Assembly (NCBI RefSeq): GCF_019649055.1
Contig: NW_026570276.1
Span: 124,001-188,000 of the forward strand
Direction of reading: 5' to 3'
DNA: 64,000 bases
From: Paramacrobiotus metropolitanus
Taxonomy: Eukaryota > Tardigrada > Eutardigrada > Parachela > Macrobiotidae
The position numbers were made by a program, and so were the translations under genes. The notes under the pieces were generated by a model. That model was not told the DNA's origin. It was given only the letters and a program-made list of their open reading frames with translations, and searched no databases. This document shows, piece by piece, positions 34,882 through 48,182 of this stretch (position 1 is its first letter; each line of letters starts with the position of its first letter).

Positions 34882-36545
34882 TTAGTGCCGTTTGCGTACT
34901 TTACCTAAACATTCCTGGCAAATTTGTAAGCCCCGTGCTCGCCGCCGGTCCTGTTGGCGATGGCATAGCCAGAATGAGGCACGGCAGAGAATCAACTGGA
35001 GTAAAAAAGTCAAGTTCATTAACCAGAAGCAAACCAAGCCGACAATTAAACGGATCCTTGAATAGTAGTGTTCATCCGCATTGTAACGTCGTGGTCCAAA
35101 AGTGAGCTCATCGTGCCAATAATAAAGTGGGTGCTCCCATTTCCAGACATGCGTTATGATGTAGTTCGTAATAATAAATGAAAAGCCAACAATATTATGC
35201 AGAGTCTGGCCAGATTTAGTTTTAGCGGTAAAAATTGGCATTAAAAGAAAGTTGGCAACAACGATTGAGGACTGTTTAACTACAGCATCTAATTTTTTAT
35301 ACGCTCGTTTGCATCTCTGGGTCACATTTATATGCACGCGTGTGCTGTTGCACGAGCGTTTTCTGATCCATAGTTTCGACCCGACCATCCAACTCAAAGA
35401 AAAAATCTCCCGCATCAGCAGAACATACCGGTTTTTCTTCCGAACAGACCGACTGCTAGGTTTCTGTCGCTCAACCCAGAGGAAGGATAAAAATAGAAAA
35501 AATATTACTACAAGACCAGAGATAATGAGAACTAATAGAAATGCTACCCAATTGTAAGCTGCTAACTCAACCATGGATAGATAGCGCAGTATAATGGAGC
35601 AAAAATTCCCCAGTGTCCTGAGATACTTCAAAATATTAGGTTTCAATAATTGATTCGCTTCCTCAAGATCGACATAATCCTTTTCGAGAAATATCCTGTT
35701 TTTAAATGCACAAATCTGCGGAAGTTGCATCCGGAAAGGGTAATATTTAGCAATGGAGAAAAATGACGTTAGGGCAGGCCACCAAGTGTTGGCAACCGAT
35801 ATAATGTTAATTTCCGTCAAAAATACCAATAAAAACAGCTGCAGACAAGATTCATACTGGATCTCCGTCAAAAGCGCAGTTTGCATTTGCAGATCTTGAA
35901 AGTCAATATCGTTGTTTCTGTCATAGTGATAGTACGGTTGCGCATCTTTGCCGCGCACAAAGCGCTCATCACTTGTCCAAGAACACGAAAATGTTACAGC
36001 TCTGAAAAATAATAGCAGCTTCGTTGCGCATTTGCGTTACTAACTCGCCGGATAGGACATTACCTGCATGCAAATGATATTGGGTACACTTTTGTAATGC
36101 ATTTTGTGAAATTCTTCCAGAAGCGCTGCATGGTCGAAAGTGAAATGCAATTTCCAAGTGAATCATCTCTTTTTATCAGCCTTAGACGTTCGGCTCTAAT
36201 TAGCATTCGACGTGCCAAAGCTAAGTTAAACGAGAAGACATCCAGTGCTTCTTTATTTGGCCAAAAGCAACATCGTCGTGCTATAGAGAAGATCACTGGC
36301 AGAGCTGGCACTATTGCAATACCCACTAACCATGCCAGTGCGATAACGCGCTTATGTTTTTCCCATAGGTTAACGATAAACTGGATATCGCTTTGGATGT
36401 CCAATATCGTACAAATCACTGTGAAAATCGAGAATGAGACGATCAGTCGATACCACCGCCAAAAACGGTCATTTTCATGGTGCAACGTGGGAAAACCAAA
36501 TAAATGATGCTGAAGCCAAGACCAAAAAGTTCTTAACAAACTCAT
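34882..36545 (-). CDS. XK-related (XKR)-like multi-pass membrane protein
   Basis: Two minus-strand exons (36545–36064 and 36001–34882), with a 62-bp GT–AG intron, join in phase to 533 residues. Around residue 49 the motif DIQSDI matches the (Y/W)DxxSD element in TM1 of XK/XKR proteins, and ESCLQLFLLVFL at about 211–222 matches the E(S/A)xPQLxLQ segment. Eight to ten hydrophobic segments are spread over the protein. XKR proteins sit in the plasma membrane; several are phospholipid scramblases, XKR8-type ones after caspase cleavage. Whether this one scrambles cannot be told. The tail is cysteine- and arginine-rich (RRRARGLQICQECLGK). It is longer than the usual 400–450 residues, partly through the loop at 320–380. 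No clear caspase site was identified. The start is the first Met of the exon. Confidence 0.6.
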
Positions 36546-37628
36546 TGCTAACTGACTTCAACCAGAGTAGTAGGTTTTCAAACAGAAAGCATAGCCGTGA
36601 CTTTGTGTTCAGATTAGCAACACTAATGTTATTTTGAAGGTATCGAAAGGGCGCCGCGATACCGCTCGGCGAACTGGAAAGGTCTATTACAGAATGGTAC
36701 CTAACGTGCGGCACCCGAAAATCTGCTGCAAGTTTATCTACTTTCTAGTCAGCGGTTTATAAAAGCCAGCATAACTTACAGTAGTGACAGGAGAAGCAAC
36801 CGGCATGATGAGAAGATACCGTACGTAGTACACGTAAAGATAGCATCGTTTTCCACTTCCGGCTATATTTGGCCTAGGCCGTGAAACTACAGCATATGCG
36901 TAATGTACAGCATTCCGCACCACAGCAATTTGCAGCTATTAATCATCTTTCTATTCTGTGTATGCGTACTTAGTTAATTTGCATCGGGCGCAGCGCAGTC
37001 TTAGTAGCCAAGAGCAAATTTTTGTCTGACGCCTCGAAGTGAGCGCTGAAGCGTTTTTCATTAATCAAGTTTTTCCACCATTTCCGTTAAAGATGATCAG
37101 ATCATTATCATGCCGCCTAAACCCTAAATTCCTCCGGAAGTCCTAAACCATGCCGCCAGACATGCATGGTGTGAAACGTGAAATTCACCTTGTTGTTTAC
37201 TTGGATGCAGCATGGCAATGCGAAAATAAATTTGTCAGCACACAATTTCTTATCCATTTTCGGTAAAAATAAGCCTTTTCCATGCGTAGTTTCCTGGCTA
37301 ATTCCTATAAGTGGGGCCATCGCCCATTGGCATTAACTTCTGTCGTAAACTTGCAACTCCGTAGCGATCTAACATGGTAAATTCTTTTCGGTTTTCATTC
37401 TGCTTTAGGATTTTCGAACTTTCCCACAGGCGTTAATCATCTAAATACAAACTGCACGCACAGACTCTTACACTCCTTAAAAGAACTACAGTTTAAGACG
37501 CAAGCTGCTGCTCTGCTTTGCTGGCATTCAACTTCGTCTCAAAAGATTAGGGAGCCAGTTTTCAGACATAAACGTCTTTTCAATAGTTTCATCAGCATAA
37601 GTATCATCACAATACACACAAACTGTTC
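36546..37628. other. Intergenic
   Basis: No exon is supported in this stretch. It includes the upstream region of the XK-related gene and the 3' flank of receptor copy 5. Confidence 0.45.
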
Positions 37629-38724
37629 TTATGTCCACTTCTTTGGATCTCCATGGATGCACTTCGTATCCGGGGCTGAGCATAACTTGGGCGCCACTGA
37701 TGCGCAGCTCGGAAGCAGGAAATTATGAAAGAATTTCTTCAATCCAATTCGATATTCTTTTCCAATCAAGAAGAATATTATCTGTTATATAGAACTTGGA
37801 AATACAACCGATTTCCAGAACAAAATGTTATGTTTATATGGCGCAAGTGATTACCTACCGGTGTTCCAAGATCGCCAGCGAAAAGAAGCGCTCGCATCCA
37901 CATCTGCAGGTGCGGATCCTTTACGAAAATAAGTAAGTGAAAGGTCGTAATAAGAATGTAAGGTAATAACAGACCAAATACCACAATGACGACACAAACA
38001 GCATTCTGCCAATTAAAATTCGTTGTTTCCTTTTCAAATACAGCGCCCGATTAGCGGTGTTAAGCCTGCGCTGTCCGATTGAATATAGTCGGAGTTGCGA
38101 CAAAAAAGGAACAAGTAGCAGCAAATCGAACCAGATATCGGCAAATACGCGCCCACTATGGCGTTGACGCGGAAGAGCTCCCGGTTGATCACTGTCGTGG
38201 GACCACGCAGACATTCCACGGCGGTACAAGCACGGTCTCCCATCCCCTGCCGACAACCACCGGCAGCGTCAACGCCGTTAGAATGGCCCAGCCAATCAGA
38301 ATCACCGGAATAGTTACACTGCGTTTGGTGATTTGCGAGTATTGATGCGGAAAGGTAACAGCTATCAGCCGATTGACGGACATCAAAAACGCCGACCGGT
38401 GCTCGCTGCCGGAGAAAATAATGAAGGCAACATAAAAGTCACGGCAGCTTGTTATAGGCAGTGCTATGGAGAGAAAATAGATGGTCACGGTAACAATCGG
38501 GTTGATTGTAGCCATGCTGGCCAGATCAATGAGGCGCATGTGAATGATCTGGATATGGCATTCCGATGGTTCTGAATGCGGTGTAGTATCGCACTGATGA
38601 GGAGAATCATCAATTCAGACGTAAGAAATTCGATGGATGTCGTGACAATGAACCAGTCTGTCAACGTAGAAGTGCTGGCTTCTAGTGATCTGTTTGATGA
38701 TGTGCAATTTAGCGAAGCGTTCAT
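37629..38724 (-). pseudogene. 7TM receptor family member 5, several frameshifts
   Basis: It starts MNASLNCTSSNRSLEAS like the other copies, and the exon 1 donor lies after G-D-L-G-T-P at 37859. The reading frame shifts at least three times: after TM1 near 38585 (the frame leaves the HRHxxPSE segment), near 38195 after PWNVC, and near 37990 around LWYLVCY. Between the breaks, TM2–TM5 and TM6–TM7 are still recognisable (NRLIAVTFPHQYS, RILIGRMLFVSSLWYL). The terminal exon 37781–37629 is open, 51 codons, with a tail unlike the others (APDTKCIHGDPKKWT). It is the most decayed copy in the window. Confidence 0.8.
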
Positions 38725-39035
38725 GGTGTCAGCATCCAGAACATCGTGTTGCGTTACAAGGCCAGAAAATCACTCACCCAGACGGAATCCACCAATAATA
38801 TAACAACTTCTCACTCGAGAATTAACGGTATAAGCTGTCCCGTTGGGTTATCTAGTATTCGTTTTATACGACTTTATTTTGTTAACACAGGCGAGTCACA
38901 CCAATCAAATGCTCTAACAAAGTTAGCAGTAGCAAGATTTTGCATAAATTATCCGCTCCAGCCTTGGTCCTGAGCAACCCTTCACCATGCTGTTTCTAGG
39001 CTGGATATGCATTCTAATTACTTGCTTCGCAGTTT

Positions 39036-39110
39036 TTCTCTTGAAAGCCGCGTTGTCCCGTTGAATTTGAATCGATAGGGGGTGGTGGAGGAATTCTTGA
39101 TATCGAGGAT
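39036..39110 (-). mobile_element. Possible fragment of a non-LTR retrotransposon C-terminus
   Basis: On the minus strand the words YQEFLHHPLSIQIQRDNAA match the EFFRQQLSIQIQRRN segment of the longer relic at 51170–51740. The match is short, so this could be chance, but the shared LSIQIQRxN is specific. Confidence 0.35.
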
Positions 39111-42100
39111 TTCCTTGGACTACGATTTTTGCAGTAACCGAAGTCGGTAACATAAGGAGAATTTACAGATATGAGGAGAGGTCATGTGCGCTTGTGGGAG
39201 ATCAACACCGCTTTCGATTAAAGCGTCTAGTCGACCGACACATAGCAGCCATCGTGGCATGGAATTTTCATGCTAATGAAGCCTTTTGACATAACACATT
39301 TAATTAATTTAACCACTGCCCTGCGTAAATCACGCCTGTCGCTTATGGTATTGGTGTAGTGATGTCGCTTTACGTAATTAACTTGCGGCATTCCACTATA
39401 TGTTATTTATCCTTGTAGGTAAAGTGTACATGTGACCAAAGCAACCCACGCCTACGGTTTGCACTCCATTTCCAGCGAAATGATATTCAGGATTTTCTTC
39501 ACTTGCACGGCAATTAAGTATACGAGGAAGCGCTGACGAAAGCGTGACGCTTGTGTTATAATACGATATTATTAGATCCATTGTGCCGTCAAGTCAAGCC
39601 GCCATCATTTGTGAAGCAAGCAGGAGATGTGATGCTGACCGCGTTATTCAATAATACATGTACTCGTACAGTAATAGGTAGTGAGGGGTACAGAGGGTTA
39701 CCTTGCACTGGATGGCACGGTATCCATACATTTCAGCGTGCGGCAGATTCTTTAATTAAATAAACTTTAAAATTAAAAAAGAGATAGAATGACGCACCTT
39801 ACGTTGAAATGCTGATATACTGATAAGCTTCATTTTAATTTTTGTATAACGTTCATCATAAAGCGCAGATTTAGCTGGAAAATAAAGCGTCCAGAATATA
39901 CTGCGTCACGAGATACACGTCCATATCTGACAGGGAGGAGCGCGGGAAGATCTTAAAACAAGAAGAAAATTGCCATTACTAAAGATCAGAAAAAAATACG
40001 GCATGAAAAATACTTCTGCCTGATTTTTTTAGTTTAGTTTTTTTAAACGCTTAGGTTCACTTGGAGAAGAAATCTGCAAGAATATTACGTCACGAATACG
40101 ATCATTCGCTCCGCTTACCAGACAGTGAAGGATACGGGAATAACAAACTTGACCCTTAAATCTTAATGGACTTGAGAAATCATCCTATCCTGCATGCAAT
40201 GCTGATATTATTTGGTGCGCAGAGATTTCGCACTTTTGTTGACAAAGCTACTGGATAGCCAGACGGAATATCTACCAGCAGCAGGAATAAAAGTCATGCG
40301 CGAACCGCTCTACGTAACTACGTAAGGGCCAGAATTATACAGAATACTAAATTAGTTAGAATTATAAATAATACTGCAACTCACGGACTGTATATTTTAT
40401 TAAGTTCAAATCGCGACATTACAGTCATAATTCCATTAACTACGGCCATCATTGCACAGTTAAGAATTAAAAAAAGGAATTATTAGAATTATTAATAACG
40501 TATTTTCCCCACGTGCGACCAATGTACAACGGCAATTATTGAATTTCGGTAGAACACATTTGATGTTTTGCACTTTACGAGTTAAGAAAGTTTAATTTAT
40601 GCAGATCAACAGACGCTGCAGCGGCGTTGCGACGCTTCCGCTCGTACCGCACACCGCACCCAGTTTTGTTTCGCGTGTTGGTAACGTTTCGAAAATTTTT
40701 CAATCGCACTGCGTAGCCGAATGATAATATATGCATGTCAGAAAATACATTAAAAATTTACAAGATTATTGATCGTCGCAACAGAACAATCTGAAAAATG
40801 CTCGTAGATTCCTGGTTGTTTCGTTGATTGATCGATGAAAGGATTCGGAATAGCGTTGCTGGAATCTATCCAAAATAAACGCGCAGTTAATTATGCAAGT
40901 TCGTGAATTAATTATTATTCCAGAGAAAATTTCTATGTCAGTGGAATTTGTATGAAAAATATCCTGCCACATCATAAGCCGGTCGTCGGTGTCTGCGGGG
41001 AATTTGGAAACGTCACAAAAGTCTGTAAGGAACTCACAAATGTAAATGGTCTGAGAACCGACTTCGAGTAAACTGTATTACAGTCCTTTTAGCGGCGCCA
41101 GAAAATTCGGGTCTTTGCGAAAACAAAAGGTTATTTTAATTTGTGAAAGTTTGAAAACATTTTATGCTAACCTCAACGACACAATTAGCATTCAATATCA
41201 TTAATTATAATTGAAAGCTGGCTGAGAAGGTGTGACGGGAAAAGTGGCTAGTAAAGCAAGCGAATTTTGAAAAATTACGGTGGTTATTTTTTTTAAAGTG
41301 AACGGCCCAAACTGGAATCGGTTCAGCTCTTTCCTTCCTTCATCGGCAGTTCAAATTTTTGATTCTTTCGATAATTAAGAGTATGTTATGTAACATAAAA
41401 CATAGAATTTATGCGCTCGTATCACTTTTGATGGCAAAACAAGCAAATTAAGGAAAACGCTTTCGGAACGCTTTTTGTAAATATTATGGGTGTTGGGTGC
41501 AGATGTTTAAGGATGCCGGTTATTGTGCGAACAATGAGGTTACTGTATCGTATTAGAATGATGACAAGTAAACCATGTAAAAGTTGATGACCTTTTGGCT
41601 GCGTTAGTTTTTACGGAATTACGGTTTGCCAGGTCCCGAAAATTAATAGTTTATTTCGAAATTTACTGCAACAGACAAACCAAACCAAGACCAGAAGCGA
41701 ACCTGGCCGGTGGCAACCATAAATATTTCAAAACAATGAATCGTTAACAAAAAAAAATAATATCCCTTTGTACTGTTCCGCTTGGCATTTCCTGTCGTCA
41801 GCAATCAAGTGCCGTGTTTTTCTTGGTCGTTGGTAGTGGTACAAAACATGCTGGTTGGATGTTTTTGTAAACTTTCTGGAATTGTCAAACACGACAACCG
41901 ACAACGTATCCCAGAGTGGCTGTAAAGTGCTTAATTCAGCCCAGTTTAACGTTTAACATGAACTAGGAGTAAAGCTTTTGAAACGACATACGAGAAATGG
42001 ACGCCTTTTCTCGTTAGTAAAGCCGTTCAAAAGATGACGAACCAGGACGCAAAAAAACTGAAGGCTGCGCTTAAAAAGCGTTTCGTCAAAAACAACCTGT

Positions 42101-42290
42101 TATCTGACTTGTCTCCGCTGCTACTGCTTTCAAATCTTAAGCCAACATCACATTTTCAGCCAATGACCTTTACATAAAATTATCTGTGTAGTTTTTACGC
42201 TGAAAAGCTGTCTGTTGTGACGAGTACATCTTTATTTCACGTCGAAATTCACATGATGCGCTATAAAAGGCAAACTGCATGTTATTTCCG

Positions 42291-42351
42291 AACTCTTTTC
42301 CGAAAATTAGTCTGAGATCCAAACTCTTTTCCGAAAATTGGTCTGAGATCC
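42291..42351. repeat. Tandem repeat of 30 bp, two copies
   Basis: Two copies beginning AACTCTTTTCCGAAAATT, period 31, differ at one base (A/G). Confidence 0.9.
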
Positions 42352-43647
42352 TACAGTTCACAGATAATTACCATAGAATTAGAGCGCACTGATTGATTAT
42401 CCGTACCAGTAAAGTATCGGTATAAGACCCGGTTATTGTAAAGATTCCACACATTTTACAAAACCCAATAATGCTTCGTTTGAGCGACCACGCACTGCAC
42501 GCAGCAGTCATTACACTACAATCTATCAGCCATTCACACTATGCCGTAAAATTAACGTATTTGACTGACCCAGAAATTGCAAGCACTTAATTAAACGTGA
42601 CAAGTATTAGTTAATATTACCGGCACTGGTAAAGAATATTTCTCGATTTTATCATTGTGTAGTTTTCTTGCAAATGCAATTAACCATCTTAGACAACGAT
42701 AACGGCAAGGTCAACAAACAGCTAACATTGTTCTAATTTGTTCACATAAATAACAATACACTGTGGTCGCTGTTGACAAGCGAAAGTGCGACACACTCTG
42801 TCGTGCCGATTCTTACTAACTATAAGGCTATAACAGATTAGAATTCTCTTCCTGTGTGTCCGTTTTACGTAAACATGACATTCATGAAGATCGCTATACG
42901 TACAATATACTCTAGCTAATCCGAAGAACAACATCTGCAACCAAACAATGGACTGTAAAATCATTGATTTGCATGCCAACACGATGAGAACACCGGCAAC
43001 GATTACCGCATCTCAAAAATCTTTTTCTCACACCGGCAAAACATAAATTTCGTAATCGAGCCCAACCAAGCGGCAAACCGCAATTCATTGCCAACAAGAA
43101 AAACCGCGTAACCGATATTCTGGTTGCATACACGTTCCAACCGTTCCGCTTCTCCAAGAAATCAGGTTCCAAATTTTTGGAAATTCATCACAATTTACGC
43201 TGACAGGAATGCATTGAAAATTATTGCACACCTGATCCAGTTCATTGAAAATGCGACGCATATAAATCATATTAACCATCCAGTTTAATTGTTATTTAAA
43301 TCGGCCGCCACTGGGTGTGACCGCGGCGTTTCTACGCAGTGCTATTTAAAGCCGGTGGCTTGATTTTTGAGTTCATTTGTGCCGGGTGGTTTCATTTGGT
43401 TACATTACTGCATTATCGTGTTGGTCTGTTGATCCGGTGTGACGGCGGTATTAACGCGATCTCGTTGGCGCTAAGAACGGGTAATCAGCGCTATTCGGTG
43501 TTCCGATGCCTCGTTATGATATAACCGGTCATTTAATTTGCTGATTGATTTTCTCGTTACTTGGTGCATAGTCGTTAGCGTGGTTGGTACTAAGTGCTGC
43601 GGTTATTTTGCAGTTTTTTAAACGGAGGCAAATTTCCCTGGCCTATC

Positions 43648-46600
43648 ATGTTTGGATATAAATATTTGGCGGTGATTGTTCTTATAGCGCACACCGTGCG
43701 ATCCCAATCCCAACAGGTCAGAATGACGTCCTTATCGGCTACCTTTATTTCGATTTTCATTAATACGAATACGATTAAAACAACCTTCCTAAGGCATCTA
43801 AAATTTAAAAAAAATTATACTAGCGTTTATATCGAAAATTTAAACAACATAATTTTAATTTGGTTGTGGATTTGCTTGTTTTAAAAGTAGCATGATTGGT
43901 CAACATATTCGCAGGTTTGAAGTTTCACGTTTTAACATAGTGCCACAAAAACTATGTTTATGCTACCACACAAGCGTTTGGTCAGTATTGACCGATATAC
44001 CGGTAGCTAGATAAATATCCGTTAATAATCGCGCACTGTCGATTTACAGAATTTGAAACTAGCTTGATTTGTCACCTAAATTTATTATTTATTTAAATAA
44101 ATAAAATCAACAAAAATTATAATTTCGTTTCCGAAAAATTTTTTCAAGTATGCATTGTTTAAGTCAAAGGGATAATAATTCATATTAACGGTTTGTATTA
44201 ATTTTGTCCCAGAATTTTTATTTTCTATTATATCGACACATGCACCAGTTAATTAACACAGAAGGTACCAACTCATGATCTAAACTTTTGGTTTCCGAAT
44301 ATTGCCCTTACACATATTGCTCATCGTTTTATTTCAGCCTAACTGATTGTTACTGTGCTCGCTCCCGAAACAATGACACACTATGCTTGATCCTTTACAG
44401 CCGGCAAATGCTCGTCAGGGATTGGGATGTGTATTAGCTCCGCCCTCAGCAGTCACTTCCGACGGAGGTATATATTGCGCACACCAACCAATTTTTCAAT
44501 ATAGCGTGTGTCGTCAAATAAATTTTTGTAGACAACTCCAAATCGGACAGTGCCCAACCCGCAGACACCACCGCTAGCCCCGCCCTGACCGATAACACTG
44601 CCGATACCGCCACGACCGAAGCCGTCGTCGACATCACGACCAGTACCGAACGGGAAATCCTGACGAGCGAGGCCTCCCAGAAAGGAACACCGGCGCCGGC
44701 TCCGTTCCGCCCCTCAGTCCAATCCACCGCGGCGCTTCCACCCGTCAAGGCGCTGCCTACCATCAAGGAGGTGGTGGCGCCAGCGCGTCCCGTTTACAAC
44801 GCCAAGAAGGCCTCCCAATGGGCGGCACAGAATGACAAATCCAGCCTGCCCAATCAGCGTGAAGGCAAAGCAGCCAAGAACAACGTGCAGCTGCTCCAGG
44901 CCAGCGCTCCGGCACCGGCAAAGGTCACGGTCCCCATCGCGAAGAAGCCCAGCAGTTATAAGGTGCCGGGTGCGATTTTCGTTGCCGGTGAACAGGATTC
45001 CACGCAAGGTGAGCCCGGTCTAAAGGTCATCAGTAATATTACAACGTGCTTCGAGATTGAATTATATGAATTAAAATTTAAACACCCGAAACAAGCAACA
45101 TAAGTAAAAACATACTTTTAAAATAAAATCATTATTTTTATTTAATCCTTTTTGATTTGATTTCATTTAATGTTGGTGCTTTTTTATGGACTTTTATGGT
45201 ATACTACATTGATTTGTTTCGTTTTGTGAATTCATATTTTATAAGTTTGCGTGTCAATTTTTAATAAATGTTGTTAGTTTTCTTTGAAAATATCGATATA
45301 GTGTTATCAAAATTTTAATAATCTGTTCAGGCACCCAATTTCATCCTGACTGGAAAGACCAGACCACGGTCAACAATCAGGGCAATGTGTGGGATGAACT
45401 GAACAAACTGCGTGGACGCGACACCCTGTCTGCCGGTGAAGTGCAGGAAATCCTGGCCAGAGCTATTCCCGGCACCGATTATCCCACGTACAGCTACGTA
45501 CCCAGCACAAAGTTTTCCTGTGAAAGCGTCAACCAACCGGGCTACTACGCCGATACGGAAGCGCAGTGCCAGGTTATCCGGCGGTGCGATGCTAACGGAC
45601 TGAAATGGAATTACTTGTGCCCGAATTCTACGGTATGGTTGCAAAATATGCCGTTGATGCAAAAATATGCTGTTGACTGATTTGTCTACAATCGTTACAT
45701 AGTACTGTATCTCCGTTTCGAGTTTCTGGAAAACAAATTTAACGTTAATCTTTTTTTGCATGCAGCTCTTTAACCAAATCACATTAACGTGCGACTGGTA
45801 TTTCAACGTGGACTGCTCGAGGTAAGGTCTAATTACTCAAGCGTTAATAAAAAGAACACAAGATTTAACATTGTTACCACAAATTTTTATACCGATATCA
45901 AATACTTCGTACATATCGGCGATATGTACGAAGTATTGGATATTTACGAGTTATACATACTGTATATAAACCAGTTAATTGACGGTGTAGATTTTCTAGA
46001 AATATAAATAACTGTAGATAAATTTGTTAAATGCCTTATGTTTTTTTGAATTTTATGATAACTAAAAATATTTAATTTAAAATAAAAAAATAATTAAATA
46101 ATAATAATTTGTAAATAATTTTGTGCACTCAACTTATAAGTTGAGTGCACAAAATTATACCGCAAATAATTATTTGCGGTATTCGTTCGAATTTGATTCC
46201 ACTAACTCTACGCTTGCGTTAGAATTATTTTCGATTAATAAAAGGTGAAAGCTTTCGTAAAAAGCTAGCTATAATCAGCAGAAAACTGTGCAAGTTTAAG
46301 AAACGAACAAAAGTATGCCATGAGACAGGTGATCGGTATGACACAGTGCTGACGGTCATAAGAAGGTCAGACCGGTGAAAGGTCGTTCGCGTGAGAGAAT
46401 CCTGATTACGACCGGTTCCGCGAACGCTGGCGTTGACAGAAACGGTCGAGGCCAAGGGCAAAAAATTCATAGCTTATTTATGTTTATTAACTGCATTAAG
46501 TACTTCTTTTATTTTCTTAATGAATTCAAAAATGAATCGGCCGCCTTCTCAATCGTGATGAATGTTTAAATTAAGAGAAGGAATTCGGTTAATGACTAAC

Positions 46601-46709
46601 TACGTTACATAACCGCTTGCTGTTGTCTTGCAGGACATCGCAGTACTACGATTATTCCAACTCAAGGCTATATCACTCCGATTTATTCTTCCTTGGCAAT
46701 GCGCAGTAA
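43648..46709 (+). CDS. Secreted chitin-binding (CBM14 / Peritrophin-A) protein
   Basis: Six exons (43648–43716, 44401–44467, 44532–45008, 45331–45632, 45766–45821, 46634–46709) agree in phase and give 348 residues. Exon 1 is a signal peptide (LAVIVLIAHTVRS). Residues 46–200 are Thr/Ala/Pro-rich and mucin-like. One type-2 chitin-binding domain follows at about 268–322 with six cysteines (C268, C284, C290, C301, C314, C322) and the hallmark GYYADTEAQCQ, NSTLFNQITLTCDWYFNVDC. Its presumed role is in the cuticle or another chitinous matrix. Proteins with one such domain and a long low-complexity part are common in arthropods. Intron 5 (812 bp) carries three perfect hairpins. AATAAA is at 46813. 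Coding parts have much higher GC than the introns. Confidence 0.88.
45901..45937. repeat. Perfect hairpin, 17-bp arms, 3-nt loop
   Basis: AATACTTCGTACATATC, then GGC, then the exact complement GATATGTACGAAGTATT. It lies in intron 5 of the CBM14 gene. Confidence 0.95.
46115..46158. repeat. Perfect 44-bp palindrome
   Basis: Two 22-bp arms without a loop, centred on CTTATAAG and containing GTGCACTCAACTT. It lies in intron 5 of the CBM14 gene. Confidence 0.95.
46157..46182. repeat. Perfect 26-bp palindrome next to the 44-bp one
   Basis: ATACCGCAAATAA and its exact complement meet without a loop and share two bases with the end of the previous palindrome. Confidence 0.95.
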
Positions 46710-48182
46710 TTATTTATGCAGATAATGACTATTAGTTTTTTATCTGTTCGGTGCTTTTGTTTTGTAATTCTGTTCAATGTTTATTTGCAAAATGTATGCA
46801 ACGCTCAAATACAATAAAAAAATAAATAAAGAACGCCATCCCATGTTACGTACAGATAGCTACCATTGGTAGTTTACGCAGTATTATCAGATTTTAGTTT
46901 TTGTGTAGGTAATGAAACCGTTTTTCAAAACTGGTCGCAATTAATTATCGGAATTGATCAGTAATTCATTTATACTGATTTATATTATCTATTTGTTTAC
47001 AATTTATTTATACTGAATATTCATTTTATCGCTGCTACCTAATTCGACTTTGTTAAAACAATTTTCCATGTTTTCGATTTTATTGTCGGTCAAAAAATAT
47101 TTTTAATAATTATCCTAAAACTGGATTACTTGGAATTTTATTTATCTAGAACTGAAAAAATTCTAGAACTTCGAAATTGTTACCACAAAGAAAATTCCGA
47201 AGCAAAGTTTATCGTGCGGCAAACAAAACTGACAAGATCTCAAGAGAGAATTAATTCCTTTAAAAGCGTGTGTACAACTCTGTATATTAAATTGTGCCGG
47301 GAAACGGAAAGCGGAAGTCGAACACGAAATCTATATAAACGCCGTAATCGGCAACAATAACAAGCAGCAATTCCTCACGCCAGCATCGCCGGCTGGCTTA
47401 CACAATAATTAAAATTAAACACAATTTCTCCATTCGCCGTCTATTGCATGATCATCGCACTCAAACGGACAAAGATCCGCCTCCGTGTTTCCGCTATTGA
47501 TATCAGCTGTGTTTATCGGTGTGTGCACAGCCGGCGCACGTACGTACGTACAAGTCGATATAGCCGATCACAACAGACTCTTGAACATGCACACACACGC
47601 GATTGAATGGAGAGCCACAAATCAATAATCGCTTATCGACACCGCAACAGTAGACGCTCCATAGAACATCATACAATCTCTGCCGCGAATCAACCCCTTG
47701 CGCCGTAATTACCCTGGCCGTCTGCGGCTGTGATTGGCAGCCCATCGCACGCAATTACTTTCCATGTCGATTAATGAAGCTGGTGTGTTTATCGATTAAT
47801 CGGCCGCAGTGAATTCCGATTAGCCCACTCGTATTTCTTCCAATATTATCTCCCGAATATTTACCCATACAAACACACACGGCGACCGCATGTGGTGTCT
47901 ATGACACTTGGTCGCGGTGTGGGAGATGTAAATAAAGACGTGGTACAGTGCATAATGCGTAGTATGGCACAGCGTGTAATCAGAGTCTGCTGCTGTTTGA
48001 TGGTGTAAGCCTGTAAGGGAATATTCCCGTCTGCCAGTATTTGACATTCCCGGCTGGTGCGGGCAGTAAACGGCTGCTGCGGGCTTTGTGTTAGTGAGTG
48101 TACATTCAGTTTGTCAGTTTTGCCGACAAACACTCAACGTTTTTACACGCGCGTCTGACAGCAAACAGCTGCGCGATTTACC
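46710..48182. other. Intergenic between CBM14 and oxidase genes
   Basis: The first part holds the 3' end of the CBM14 gene (AATAAA at 46813). From about 47450 GC content rises and the oxidase promoter must lie in the last few hundred bp. No further gene is seen. Confidence 0.5.

Larger units (their letters stand above)
38725..43647. other. Gene-poor AT-rich stretch, 4.9 kb
   Basis: No gene is supported. Frames are short and AT-rich. It contains a possible retrotransposon fragment at about 39036–39110 and a 30-bp direct repeat at 42291–42351. A TATAAAAGG word near 42261 leads to no recognisable gene. The region just before 43648 should hold the promoter of the CBM14 gene. Confidence 0.5.
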
